Positions 45,746-59,590 of a stretch of 64,000 nt of DNA are shown here, piece after piece. The position numbers were made by a program, and so were the translations under genes. The stretch is from Ophiura sarsii. Lineage: Eukaryota; Echinodermata; Ophiuroidea; Amphilepidida; Ophiuridae. Each line of letters begins with the position of its first letter. The first letter of the stretch is position 1. Below the pieces are notes generated by a model. It did no database searches. It worked only from the letters and a program-made list of their open reading frames with translations, and had not been told where the DNA came from. The stretch is from the NCBI GenBank assembly GCA_035610835.1, contig CM069459.1, forward strand, positions 27,299,570-27,363,569. The letters run 5' to 3'.

Positions 45746-46128
45746 ATGACATTATGAATTTGCACAAACACTGTAAAAAGTCTTGTAAGAAAACCCTTAT
45801 GCGCGAGCTATATCACTCTCTTTCTACACGTGGTTATATTCTATAGACTATATTTCAAGATATATAATTAACAGTTGTCTTAATACTGCAAATTAGTTCC
45901 AAATATCTCACAATTTCAGTTATATTCCCTTATACCTCACGACAAAATAATTAATCGTGACACCTGTAAAACTTGAAATTGACCCATCTTGCCTGTTTTC
46001 CCTATATTCCCCTTCTCCCTAAAGGTTTCGTTTTTAACAGAATCTACAATTCCCTCTAGAGTAGGCCTAATGATATTGGCAAAAGGAATCCGGTATGGCT
46101 TCAAAACATATTACTTTACATATATCTT
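45746..46128. other. Noncoding, nothing recognised
   Basis: AT-rich sequence without gene, repeat or RNA signal that I can support. Confidence 0.4.
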
Positions 46129-47985
46129 AAAGGGGTATTGAGAGAGAGAGATCCAAGAGATTTCTCAAAACAAATGAAATTGAATGCCATTACATTGTTT
46201 AGATAGTTGATAATTATATGTAGAAACCTTCAGTCTTTTGTAATTATCTCTTCACAAAATATGTAAACGTAAACATAAAATATATTTGCATACCCTTTCT
46301 GAAGACCTCGTAAAGTTTTCCCCTTCTCTTCGTATCTTGATTAAAGATCATCACCAATTGAACCAGTACACTAAGGGACGTAATGTGTAAATATATTGTG
46401 CATTTCCTTATTTTACTATAATAATTAAGTTCACCACCTTTTAATCTGTCTAAATTGCATAACATAACTTACATGTCTTTCAATATGTTGACTTTTAATC
46501 CCCATTAGACTAATGTTTAAAACTAAAATCTGCTCTAGGGATACTATAATGTGACTTTTTCCCGAAATTTGAACTTTTGATTTTACAAAATCTTAAATAT
46601 CACTAGTTTTTTATAACAAATTGAAGTTCAAAGTTTGAATTTCTTAACACAACAACTTTCAAAAGTCACTCTTTGGGCTTCTACATTGAGTTTCACAAAG
46701 CAAATTATCCTCCAAAGAAATATACAGACCAACAGCAATAAACAGGTAGGGTGAAATATATCAGAGAAATGGTGTAGGAGGGGGAAGATGTATTACCCTG
46801 GTAAAGCATGATAAACGTTGAGATAGTCTCAAACTTTTTAAGGGTATGGAATCGTATATGGTATATTTGTCTATATTTAAGGTTTAAGGTCATTGGCTAC
46901 CATAAAGAAGCTTTATTTTTATTTTGAGTCCTACAAAGCTCATCTTTGAATGTGTTGACACTCTTGACCACTTAGGAGGATTGACAGAGAAAAAGAAAAT
47001 GTATCTAATTTGCATAATAATGGCGGACATCTTGGATTTTAACGCCTAATTTATCCCGGGGTATTCCTGGCAATCTGCAATCTTTCGTTGCTTTTGTTGA
47101 CTATAAATATGCTTACACACATAAATGTCAGGATAGCATAGCTCTTTTTTTAAATTTGTGTCCCGAATTCTAAAAATGTTGTTGACGAAAAAATGTAAAA
47201 AAATAGCATTTTTTCAAAATAAAAATGAGAATTTTTCTAAATATAAATGACTGTAAATATGTAAACAAAAACAAAATTGCATAAAAGGCTATACTATCAC
47301 ATGTAGAATTAGTTAGTCTAGCTCAATTCTAAATTACGCCATTCTACATGCTTCTGTTCTTAAAAAAGACCCCGGGATTGATCAATATGACCATTTTGCG
47401 AAAACGGCGTTTGAAGTCTAGAAACACTGTTGTTAGTTTTTGGTTATCATCTATCGCTTGTCATCCATCCGTCTTACAATAATATAGTTACATTCGTTTT
47501 TGCAGCCAATTGACTGAAAAAGAACCATGAAAATCAAGTCAAATCGATAGAATGTCGACCGCTTCAGTCTTGTTCCGTAGATAAACGATTGAAGACTCTA
47601 GTGGGATATGAAGAAGACAAGTTCGTGGATAAATAGCTGTGACATTACTATACAGTATTCAATTAAGTATTAACATGCCACACCAAACTCGTAGCTTCAA
47701 TGGGTAATTGTACATTTGTCAGACACCGTTTACCTTAATTTGCCGCCTATCATGTAGAAATTCACGATGTTCTTAAATTCGATGTAGATCACTTCGAAAA
47801 TCCCAGCTTCGCTTAAAACATAGCTGGCTTGAAACAAATCAAATATAGTGCGAGTACATTTTGTATTTAACAGTTTTCCCATAAATCATTACACGTTCAT
47901 GGTTCCTATGTACCTTATCTAATGAAACAATTCCTTTTTTTTCTTTTCAAAATTCGTTTTTCTCGTAATCTCTCAATGCCCCAAA
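46129..47985 (+). repeat. Relics of the tandem unit between TTAA-MITE-like ends
   Basis: 46130-46370 resembles 9065-9265 of copy 1 (gtttagatagttgataatta, then agatcatcaccaattgaa). 47440-47660 resembles 4290-4500 (catccgtcttacaat, then gaagactctagtgggatatg). The stretch opens with ttaaaggggtattgagag and closes with ctctcaatgcccc, the ends of the TTAA family. 46510-46800 is the inverted partner of 35690-36030. No gene. Confidence 0.5.
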
Positions 47986-48369
47986 ATAGTGAATACGTGT
48001 GTAATCATGTTAATTGTATATTTATTTGTTTTGGCCGAACTTGGCGATGAAATGTTTAAGCTTATTTCTGTGTATCAGACGATCAATTTCGCCATATTTA
48101 AGTTACGTACGAAGTATTTACACTTTCACCGTATCATCTCTTTTAACGTTAGCTTTGTGTCTCAACAGCCACCACAAGGGCAATGCTGTTATCGCAAGAC
48201 ACTACCAATGCCCATACTTATCACCGCGCTTTTCAAACACACTGATGTTATGAAACACTAGTAGTATCAGTTCTTAACGACATTTCAATAGAGATTATTA
48301 TCCCTGCACTGAACATTCTTTAGTTTGATGAACCCTAAGCTCCTATTAATAACTACTAATAAAGTGTCG

Positions 48370-48685
48370 TGCCGAGCAAAGCTCGCGTGCGGAGTACCCA
48401 TCTCTATTTCTGTGGCCCATCTCTATTTCTTTGGCGTTTGGGCCGGATTTCTCTTTGTAACTTTTGCTGAGTGTGGGGGTTCGCCACTCATCCCGCACAA
48501 CGAGACTCTTTAACTTCCAAACATTTTCTAATGCCGGTACCCATGTATGCACTTGGGTGATGAGAGACGAACGCGGTTAAGTGCCTCGCCCAAGGACACA
48601 ACACGCTGGCCGCAACAGGACTCGATCTCACAACCTTTGTATTGTGGAGCGAGAACTTATCCGCTGGACCACGCGTGCCCGTACC
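48370..48685 (-). mobile_element. tRNA-derived SINE, about 315 bp, minus strand
   Basis: Read on the minus strand from about 48681: the tRNA-like head has A box TGGTCCAGCGG and B box region AGATCGAGTCC. Next comes the conserved body GTCCTTGGGCGAGGCACTTA, then GGGTACCGGC near 48531-48541, and a tail down to about 48370 with a duplicated AGAAATAGAGATGGG. The body resembles the central domain of widespread metazoan tRNA-SINEs (MetaSINE-type, from memory). Small plus- and minus-strand open frames over it are shadows. Confidence 0.8.
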
Positions 48686-50403
48686 TAATGGTTGATTAAA
48701 AATATCAACATGTTAGCAAATGGTAGTAAACGGGCCAAAAGAAGAAAACACATCCGATGGACATATATAGAAAGACATTATAAATGTGGTCAACTTTGTC
48801 AACGGTCTACACATGTTTATTCTCAAACCCCTACCATGAACATGTAAATATTGCATATCCATTGTGTTAGCTTACGCATGCTCTCCGTACATTTTTGATA
48901 ATTATTGGGAACCTTGAAATGAGGCATTATAATGTTTATGCATCTGAATGTAATGTCTCTCAGACAACTGTCTTGTCATTTTAAATAGGCACGCAGCATT
49001 ATACTATAATCCTATTATATTTAGGAAACCGGGAAAAACTAACAAGACTTATAATAATCATGCATTACTATATCTTACACCCTTTTGCATTGATACTATC
49101 AATACTCATCTCTTATGATAGGATCAACCTACATGTGACAATTTCCGTAATTAAATTTGACAGGTTTGATTTCATGGAAATGCTTGACATAGTCAGACGC
49201 GATACACTTTACACATAACATGCATGACATGGTGAAAATGAACAGTTGAAAGTCGATCGATGGCCAAACTCTTTGTACATAGTATAACATTAGAGCATAC
49301 AGTTCGGTTCATTGAGATAAAGAAGTCCCCTTGTTCTCAAGCAAGTTGCTGAGCACTGAAACAGGTGATTGCTATAAAGTTTGGTATCATTTGAAAGTTG
49401 AACACATTTCATTTAAAAGCTGTCTTTTGGTGTTCAAGACACTATGAACATATAACGAAATCTACCGTAAAATGTAGGCAATCGAGAAAGAAAGAAAACG
49501 GTTTTCTAGATTAGATAGAAACATGAATAGACGCGTACGTCCCTTTAAATTTTTAGCGGTGTACATGGTGTCATTAAAATGTTCTGAATGTTAATCGTGA
49601 CGTAGGTAGACATCGTTGTCAATAAAGTAATTATGCCCACAAGGGCGATGATACATAAACGTTTGAATTGTATAATTCGCTTTTGTGTGTACAATTGATC
49701 TCAAAATAGAGTAGTAACTACATCCGCCAACACATTAAAGTGCTGACGAAGCGACACTCACTAGGTACTATGATGCAAACTACTACAATCCCGAGGACTG
49801 CAGGTGTTAGCATGCATTTTTAAACTGAACAAAATCCAATTAACACCTGTATACGTTTTAGAGTATATTTCGGCGAAGAGGAAACGATTTATCTAGAAAG
49901 TGTTAGACTATAGAAACATCACAGCCGAACCAATGGAGACACTTTTAGAGCATGTACCGATGAATCTACGAACCAATGATTAGTCAATGTCGTCTATGCA
50001 CCATCATTAATACTGAATTATTTGTTTTAACAACATTATATCGAACAATTCAAGTCTCACCAAGGGCTGTGCCACATTCATTATTGATAAATAAGATCGT
50101 AGGATGAAGTCTGGGGTGTTATTCGCAAGGACACGATGCATTATAGATAATAGTGGCGTCAAATACATGGGGAATTTATTGAACCGTCTTCATGTCTGGA
50201 TACAATTCAACGGTATAGCGTGTTGGGATTTGAAAAAATGAATGTTGAGCGCGTCATTTTACACCTGTGTACAATTGTGTTGTTTTTCATATGTCTGACA
50301 TTCGTTGTAACGGGAGAAGGTGAGACTATGAAACCAATACTCTCGGTCCCAGAGTATCAGTTCTTTTATTTAGGAATTTAGCAGACGAAGCTTACTTAGC
50401 ATA

Positions 50404-50658
50404 TGAGACCTGTCACCACAAACTGAGCGTTAAGTCGCCAATGTGCATTAGGAGATATATGGTCCAATAAACATGCCAAAAATCACTAGAAAACAAAGAC
50501 ATTTTGCAACTTCAATTTGATGTTTGACAGGGAAAACATTGAGCAATTATGACATGTTACATATCATTTTAAAGCTTGTTTCCTGAGTATTATGAATCTG
50601 GACAAACCTCAAAACTAAGTTTTCTGACTTAACGCTCATTTTGTGATGACAGGTCTCA
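50404..50658. mobile_element. 255-bp TA MITE, private to D2
   Basis: The ends are tgagacctgtcaccacaaac and the complement of tgagacctgtcatcacaaaa, continuing through tgagcgttaagtc; about 34 bp match with few differences. TA flanks both sides. D1 at about 42655 shows the site without the element. Confidence 0.88.
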
Positions 50659-51415
50659 TATGTAGGCCTAAGCGCAAATGGTCGCAACTACGCGCATCAT
50701 TGAAATTACTTTCGCGTAGTTCGCCTTGTTTCAGAATGACTAAGCCCACTAATCACTTACTCGCGGGTTGCCGTTCCGCGTTCAACTATTGATTCGTGTT
50801 CAACTGTTGATTATAGAAAGCGTCACAATACTGTGGACATACTTCCAACAATGCATGCGCACATACCTGCGTGCGTGCGTACATGCGTACGTGAGTAAAC
50901 TCTGAAGTGCGTACCAGGCGCTTTCAAAAATGACAGCGCTACCTGATTGGTCATCAATCGTGACGCGCATGCAGTGCATAATTGTTCGCGCATTTATGAT
51001 CTGGATGCACGTTCTTGGACTGCAACAAAACACGGTCGCTTGAAATAGCTTGAATAATGGCCACAGTACAGTGCCTATAGTTGGCAAATGCGTTTTACTT
51101 AGCGGGCCGTACGATTAAATATCACAGGGAGGTGTTATACATGTATATAAAAACAGGAAATATTTGATAGCAAATTACGTGTTTTTCAAATAGCAAATTC
51201 ATTGTACAGTATTCGGTTTCTAAATGAGGTCAATGAGTTGTATCAATTGATTATCGGGTTTTGTGAAAATTGATAACAATTTCTCGGTACCAAAGTGAAA
51301 TGTTATGCATTTCCACAGTACCCTCTAAGAAAATCATAGGCAGTCATTAAGCCCTTAGGTGCACACGTACCAGCCTGATCCTCTGGGAATGTCTCAAGGT
51401 TGAGATTTCTCCATC
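50659..51415. other. Noncoding, nothing recognised
   Basis: It contains a short alternating (gcgt/acgt)-rich patch at 50865-50895. No gene supported; the minus-strand open frame at 50800-51087 has no recognisable domain. Confidence 0.4.
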
Positions 51416-51811
51416 TTAAAGGGGCATTGAGAGATGTATCGATATACTAAATGAGCAAATAACATAAAGATAATCATCAACATGGCCCAAATCCAATATA
51501 TCATACAATTCCGGCATCGCCTTCATGCCAAACTAAGCAAATAACGGCACTTCCGGGTTGAGATTTGCCGCGAAAGTCCGTGAGTAAAACTTAGCATAAC
51601 TTCCGAATTCAGCACCTTAGTTTCGATATGATCATATCGAAGCTAAGAAAATCATGAAATTTTAGATCATGAACGGCGATATGTTGGTAAACTGTTTAAG
51701 ATGGTAGTTAGTATACGAGTAATGCCTATAAGTATTACTTTGATGCAAAATACCGGATTTCCAGGATAATTGAGGGCGCATTCCCATACGTATCTCTCAA
51801 TGCCCCTTTAA
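51416..51811. mobile_element. TTAA-flanked MITE, best preserved copy
   Basis: TIR of about 20 bp, ttaaaggggcattgagagat, with the complement at the right end and TTAA on both sides (51416-51419, 51808-51811). It is about 396 bp with no ORF. Relatives are at 14216-14593 and 22596-22923. Confidence 0.85.
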
Positions 51812-51953
51812 CTCTGGTTCATTTCTGGTTCATCTGTCACCAAATGAACAGGTGTAAGCCAGTACACCCTGGGTGAACTAGCCCGAGTGGACCGTTGCCT
51901 TTAACCTCTAAGTATATTAGTGTGTTCTGTGGAACGTTGTTTTGTGTGTGAAC

Positions 51954-52874
51954 AGTGTTGTAGTCGAGTCCACCCTACCCGAGTCCGAGTCCTTACCTCT
52001 CGTGTCCGAGTCCGAGACCGAGTCCTTACTGTCCGAGTCCGAGACCGAGTCCGAGTCCTTCATGTCCGAGTCCGAGTCACGAGTCCTTATATGTAGTTAA
52101 GTTCTGATCACATATAAGTGATGTCATCATAATGATGTATTTTGACCTTCGCATCCCCATACATAGAAAAATGTCGATACTATTTTGAATTATAGGCATA
52201 AGAATGGATTCAGATATTCAAAAAGTGTCAAGAAGTTCATAGATTGAGAAATTACAAACTTGATTAAAAGTTGTGCTATTCTGTATAGCAACCCTTCCCC
52301 TGCCGTTTCACCTATTTCTTTTCCCTGAAAATGTCATCCCTAATTCTATCAATTTTTATGAGTGCTGCTCTAGGAAGCTGAAAATTGCCAATGAAATATT
52401 CTCTTGGTAGGAAATGTTATCATTTTTTAAAGAGTATCAAATATACTGGCACAAAAACACCTAAAGACCATTTACATCGTACAAACAGCCTTCGATTGCA
52501 CATTATTATTATCTCTTTAATTATGTTTAGGTTCCCTTAAATTGTGTTTAAATGCTTGTAATGGTTATCATAGGTATTTTCAACAGCATATTTTAACTGT
52601 TCAGATGTATTTATGGTGATTTATGACATTATTTCTAAACTGTTGAAGATTGGATGACTAAATAAGTATTTAATTACTGCAATAAAAATAAGCCAATATC
52701 AACTGGACTCGGACAGGACACGGGCACAATTCCCGAGACCCTAGTGCCCGAGTCCGAGTCCGAGACCGAGTCCTTCACCTCCGAGTCCGAGTTCGAGTTC
52801 GATTTCGAGTCCTTCAAAATAGGGACTCGAGACCGGTTTCGAGTCCGAGTCCGGACTCGAGTACTACATCACTG
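51954..52874. mobile_element. 921-bp hAT-like element with gtccgag minisatellites at both ends
   Basis: The ends are cagtgttgtagtcgagtcc and the complement of cagtgatgtagtactcgagt. The flanking 8-mers (tgtgtgaa, gtcgtgaa) agree at five of eight positions. Just inside each end is an array of gtccgagtccgagacc-type repeats (51970-52085 and 52735-52860) in the same orientation. The middle is AT-rich without an ORF. Confidence 0.7.
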
Positions 52875-53329
52875 GTCGTGAACAATGAACTACAGAAATA
52901 TATCATCAGCAAAAAAAGACTACTCACTATAGGTTCTTTCTTTTCTCTACATACTGTATTTAATCTTGTATCGATTTCCCCCGGATCGTTCTGTACAAAA
53001 ACAACATTACATTTATGTTTCCAAGAAATTAATACACTCTGCAGTGACATAATGATTCCTAGTGCATATTAATAATCTTGTCGGTTGCCAAAAGTAATTC
53101 AATTGAGGTTTATAATTGTTTTTTATATGTTTAGGCTCATGAGAAAAGACAAAGCAAACAATTGTTGTCGTTGTTACCTGTTTATCTTTCATAAACGTGT
53201 TTATCAATACGTTATTTTTAAATAACAATGCTTTTGAAATGCAACACTGTCTAGCCTGAACAGAAGCCATCTCGTATTCACAAGCCCACGAAGCTAGTGT
53301 TCCATTCTTCCCAGTTTGCTATATGTTTG
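52875..53329. other. Noncoding, nothing recognised
   Basis: AT-rich. The two small open frames on opposite strands here overlap and show no domain. Confidence 0.35.
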
Positions 53330-53550
53330 GTCACTTTCAAGTCAAAATCGGCTTAAGTGGTTGTGTGACTACTTCGTGGCTTCATTCCCGTCATGATTAT
53401 ATCTACGAATTGAACATGTGGAACGAACAAAGTCTATTATGTAGTAAGACCAATGGATGGTGTTTAATGGTAACAAAAGTTACAACACAAACCTATGATG
53501 AAATGAAAAATGAAAATTCTATTTTGTTTGTGTTAGATTATGTACGTATA

Positions 53551-56500
53551 TGGTCGAATCCAACGAAAAGTGTCCACGGCTAGATTTTTAGGGTCCAGTT
53601 TCAAAATGCTTCGATCTTTTATTACTTTTCCCAACTCAAAGTCAACATATCACGCTTGTATGGAAAAAAGTGCCATCACTAATCTCTCTAATTGACCACG
53701 TGGCGGAATGATGAAGTTGAAGGTACACTTCTCAGTGTTACCTACCAATACAAGTACCATATTTTGATTAAGTGATGATTAGTCCACCTATTTACATATT
53801 TCATTCAAATTTGTGATTGTATTGTATTCAGAAGATGCTAATGCTGATAGAAAGTGATCATATTTGTCCAGGTGCTCATTTTTTGTTTACATTTTAGATT
53901 CACACAGTTAGGTAGCATTTGCAGACTCTCAATACTTTGAAACATGAGGTTGAGTCACTTTGTGTACTTTCACCAAGATGATTTTAATGAACATTTGTTT
54001 TCATGTACCTCAAAGAGGGGGAATGACCCTTTCTGTAAAATTTAGAATTTTGAGCATGCGCCCAAAACCTAAGTACATAGAGGAATGTGGAAATTTGGTA
54101 TTCGAAGGTAACAGGTAATGTATACGTAGGTAAGGGAAGTAAAACTGTAATAAATTAATGTTCTACTTAATTTATGTTACATTTTGGGGTGAAATAATTA
54201 TGCAGTTTAAATCCTAATATTATGAACATATTCCCAGTAGTATACTTTAAATAGATACTAGAATATTAATTTAATGTTGAAAAAAATATACAATATCTAA
54301 CTTTTAGTTGTATTTTTGAAAAGGTTTATTAAGAACAATATATCAGGCAACATTTTTAAGCATTCCTATAAGAGAAAAACATGTTAAGACTTAAAACACG
54401 GTAGCTTACATTGCAATAATCAAAGTATTCGTAGGTAACACATTTGTTCTCAACTTCAACTTCGTTGACTAAGAACAGTTGGATTTGTTGATTTGACATA
54501 GGTTTAAGGGCAAAATTGTACTCGACGTAGTTTTTTTATGCCCTGAATCGCGTGTGAGGGGGAATGACGTATCAAAATGGTGTCTTGATTGACTTTATAA
54601 GTAGATTTAAAAATGTGCAATCAACGCTGCTTTTACAAAACAATCAGAATTGCGTAATATTCAACATTTGAATAAAACGGCAAGATTAACCAATTAAACA
54701 TTAAAATAATATAAAACCATGTTCCTATTTCTAAGATATAAAAGAAAAGACCCTAAACATCAATAACCTCACTAGTGATAGACATATACTGTTATTATTC
54801 TTGATGTTAAAGGCATATTGAATAGAATTAACCTTTTACACATGATAATTATGGCAGAAAATGTTTTATTATGCTAACGTCATCCAATTTGGTTAGTGTC
54901 TTTCTTGCTTGACTTTCACTTACTAAGAATGTGCGTTTAACTTCTACAAAACAGTCAGAAGTGTGTAATATTTAACATCTGATTTAGGGCAAGATGATGA
55001 CAACATACATATCGTTCTGGGTTAAAATTTCGTAAAGGTATAGTTAAACAATCAATTAACTCTCTAGTAATACTAATATAATTACTGATCTAATTTGGTA
55101 AAAAGCATGTTCATCATTAAAACTAAACATGATAAAAACTTAATTAAGAAACATCTGGTCATTCAGCCTCGTGATCATTCAGCCTTGTAATCTCTACTTA
55201 ACAAGTTTAGTGGTTCTTGATGTATTCTGTGTGTAGTTAGTTCTTTATGTCTCTCATGTCGCGAGGATAAATATCTAATAGAACTTTTAAGTTAAAATTA
55301 CTCTTTGTTTATTATATAGGAAATTCTAGAATGTTAAGAATGAACGTTTCAGTTTCCGTGTGAATCCAAAGTATTGGATCGAATCAACTATTGAATAGTT
55401 CACCGAGCCATCTTTAATTAGAAAGCGAGCGGTTTCCTTTAAGCAAACAGTTTGATTTGCCTGTAATTCATAGTCTTGAATGTCAGGTTATTTGTTTTAA
55501 GCAATAAAACAACCGGTTGCCTTCCTCAATTTGTTCTAAATAAAGGAGGCAAGTGAGGTCTTCTGGAAGTTATCATTTTGAATAGCTGTTTTAAACACGA
55601 AAGCCAGTTCGCTTTTTGATTCATTTAATATATACTTTGAAAAAATGTCATATCAGACCTTAAGTTTAATATGAGCCTAACATGTTCAAAGTCTAGAACA
55701 TTCAAATATTTTGCCTTTCAGTCCACAACGAAATAAAGCACATACAACTTTCAGCACTGAGACATTCAGTTGTCAGATTAGAATTAAGATATAATTTCCT
55801 AGTTTGGAATTTGTATCATTCTGAATGTCGTACATAGTCAGTCTTTATCGAGTTTCAACCGGAGGCAGACCCCGTTTGACATAGAATCACCATTATGATA
55901 TATTTTGTCAGATGTAGACAAAATAGGAATTTTATGTTAAGAAATTCAATGTTGTTTGATTTAACAACACTAATCTAATAAGTTTTGCCACGACAGAGAT
56001 ATTGTCGGGCATGTGCCTTTCATTATGAATTCTTTTTTAAAATCAACCACTGCTTAGTTCAATTACACTAAGAAATAAATGTCGGAAGCATTATTCATTA
56101 GCAATTTTTTTATTTAAGATTGAAATCAGTATAGGCCTACCCTCGATTCCCTCACACCTTTAAAAAAATGAAAAGGTTTTACTAAATTTCTTGTTCACTT
56201 AAAATACGTTTCGGTGACATTACACAACCTGCCAGAGCAAAAATGAAGCAAGTTATTTTATATTGTTACACATGAATTCCATTTTCAAATTCAACTACAA
56301 TAATGGCCAATATTAAGTACCTCAGTAGTCACTGCTCTGCAATTCCTGGGGAAATTGTTTAACTACGCATACATCATATCGACAAGCTGGTTTAAAACAA
56401 TATTACGCACCAAACAATAGTATTCCCGTCTTATACATTCCTACTTAATATTTACATAATATTAGGTGCGAATGAAAGCGACAAACAATGCAGGAATTGT

Positions 56501-58036
56501 ACCATGCCCATTAACTAATATATAAGTTACCTACGAATACAAAATGGAATATGAAAATATTGATTATGAAACCGAAATTTCATGGATGTTATGTCTAAAT
56601 GTATCCATTTTAAGACGATCAACGTGTAATCTATGGATATAAATATCATTCATTCACTCTAACACCAACAACAAATATGTTCTCGGCAAAAACAATGTGA
56701 TTACACCATGCATTTTATTTAAATCAACACCTCCCATTTTCGTTTAATAAGGAATATTATTTTTTACCCCTCCAAATATAAATATAATAATATATCCAGT
56801 CAGATTGTATGATTGCGCACTGCTTTTATGTAAAATAAAGTAGTTTAGGGCCAATATATCACTGTTTATATTATTTAATGTTGCCAACATATACATGTTA
56901 CCTCCGAATACAGCATGAAGTCATGCACGAGATGCTGTCACTGAATATTTATATAAACATTAATCACCCCCATTGCGATTTAAATCAACTGTCAGATGAT
57001 GTCTTTGCGTGAATAGCATACAAAGCTACACTAATAGGAGTAATAAGATTGAGACTGAGGGAGGCTATATAATCAACTTTTACGACAACAACATAATTAT
57101 TGATGCACTTGTACACAAAGTACAGAATTTTGTGAAAGGTTACTAATACAAAAGCTGAAAGTTTGATGCAAAACTTCTCCGTTGCTTGCCGAACACAGCG
57201 CACATTTCTACTTTATTCCAGTCGCTACAAATATGTAACAACAGAGGGAAGTACCACGGTATCGTTATTTGTATTTGAAGGTAACAGTTCATATTTCAAA
57301 TTTTCCTACGAATACAGCCTTTTATTGCTGATATTTCAAAAAAAGTTGCCTTCAAAATGATAAAACTTGTCGCACATGTACATTGTATCATGCTTCGCTT
57401 ATTCTATAGATATCATTCACTAATCTTTTTTTATATTAAAATGGCAGTGTTTTAAATAGGTATTCGGAGGTAATGCATTTATTTTACCAAACCGATGGTT
57501 TCAGTTTTTAAAATTTCTAACAGCTTTATCAAAAAATCGACTTGAATGGGAACAATGCATTTAAGTATTTAACATATTTAGGCTTCCTTACAGCACAAAT
57601 TACTCTACCTCAGGCGAATTCTTCCCCGAAAGTGAGATTTAACAAAACATGTATTTGTAGGTAACGTCCAAACTTACCACAGCAAAAAAAAATCACAACA
57701 ATTCAGGGATTGATCGAAAGTAACCACAAATTAAAAGAGGCATTCTTGAGATATACAGCAATCAAACAGGCAAAATTATTTCCGCTTAAGCTCGTTTTCA
57801 TCTAAACGGTTATATGTAACACAAAAACCTTAACAACTATTTTGTAAAAAGGGTAAAAAAGAGCAGGTTTATTGCTCGTATACGCCCAATTGTGCATTTA
57901 AGTTGGTCATATTATATATGGCGCGAACCGTCTCATCGAGGCGGATACATATAACACAAAAATAAAATTGTCAAGATATAGATTATTTTATTAGAGGCCT
58001 GAACATCACGTGTACACTTTTCGTTGGATTCGACCA
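53551..58036. mobile_element. 4.49-kb TIR element with a recurring 15-bp motif, private to D2
   Basis: The TIR tggtcgaatccaacgaaaag is perfect for 23 bp and matches 27 of 28. TA flanks both ends. D1 at about 42810-42820 (gtacgtatatagacga) shows the site without the element. No ORF over about 75 codons is found, so there is no transposase. A motif, gtattcgNaggtaac, occurs about nine times in both orientations: near 53737, 54098, 54425, 56526, 56897, 57271, 57303, 57460 and 57651. It is confined to the outer regions. TA plus TIR suggests a Tc1/mariner or related superfamily, but the size and subterminal repeats are unusual. Confidence 0.85.
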
Positions 58037-59544
58037 TATAATCATGATAATTGACGAACTAGCTGTTCTACTATGGTCGAGTGACCTACTTTTCAAACAA
58101 TATTACTTAAAAAGCCAACGTACAATAAGGGATTTAATTCTTTACGGAATACTGCTAAGGTCAAAGAACTATTACATTCGGTTTAATACTCATATAGACC
58201 AGTATAGCTAAAATATCTATTTTGGTCACATTCAGGCTTTAAAAGGCAATGGTACTTTATTATGAATAATGTACACAAGAGCACTCTAAAGTTAATGTTT
58301 ACGGTTTCAACGAGACAACCGAACCGCATGGTTCATCAGAAACATGATTGAATTTGTACTAATATTTCAATATGCATAATGTAAAGTAAGGATATTGAAC
58401 AAAGATGGTCATTGCACTCTACGTTTTTTAGGGGCATTTACCGTAAGCGAGTCGCCATTAATGTATGACATTAATACGAATTGGATATTCGTTGATCATA
58501 GAGGCAAGGAAATGACTTTTTAAATGGCGATGAGAAATGTTACCATTAGGTACAATGCACAGCGTTTCAATTCAATTGGTAATCGACCAAATTGATCCAG
58601 TACTTCTCCACGGTTACACAGATCTAGAGATATCATATTATACTAAATTTAAAGAAATTTACAAGATAGCTATTACATGGATAACCTCTATTAAATACAT
58701 AAGAAACCCTTCATGTTGTGTATTAATCAGACGCTGCTAATCAACAAATGGATTGTACGAAAGAATACCAGAATAAAACAAAATAATTACAGCAGAATAA
58801 CCACAAACATCAACGTCAATAACATCTGCAGAACAGTAAAATGTATAATTTTAAACACGTTTGGTGACCACATTTATGTCGTACAATGCCGGAAAATGCA
58901 CGTTTTGAAAATCCGTGGTCTTCAAATTTACAGGAATCCTAACTCATTCTAAACCTCACCAAATCATGAAATGAACCCTCGTCTACAAAAAAGTCCGTGT
59001 ACGTATTGCTCTATCTGCTTGGAGATAGCGAAGACCACGGAAACCTCATAGCTCTATACCACGGAATGAAATCTGTCATTGACATTACATGGCGAAAATC
59101 GTACAGATTTGCACTGCAGACCTCTGTGTAGGGAGTGTTGACAATAGATGACAATAGCAAGGTCGTTTGACTATTGTGTTTGTGCATGTTTGTGACGACT
59201 GACCCCGTTTAACAATCTTCATAGCTTTCATATAGGGCTTGGGTGACCTAACTATTGACTGTGATGATAAAAATACACACATTCACATGGAACCCTGGCA
59301 TTCAGCCATAGTTCGACCACAGACTTGATTGAGGTCACGCGTTATGAACTCGCCTCCCAATAGGGTGGTGCCGTTACATTTTTTAGTTTTATGCTGTCAT
59401 TTTCCTCAAATATTTTAAAACCACAAAAGCTATCTCAACAAATTTTGTATCATTTTAAAGCCCAAATAACAGGCTATCTGTCTGCAAAATGGCATTGGTA
59501 TAGCTAATATAGAAGGGGAGATACAGCTGTTTGATGTTTGGAGA

Positions 59545-59590
59545 CCAAGGGTGGTGCTGGAAGGGGTGCCGCTGGAAGGGGTGCCGCCTG
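59545..59590 (+). repeat. Short tandem repeat, 17-18-bp unit
   Basis: The string gctggaaggggtgccg occurs in tandem, followed by cctgtac. It is noncoding. Confidence 0.7.
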
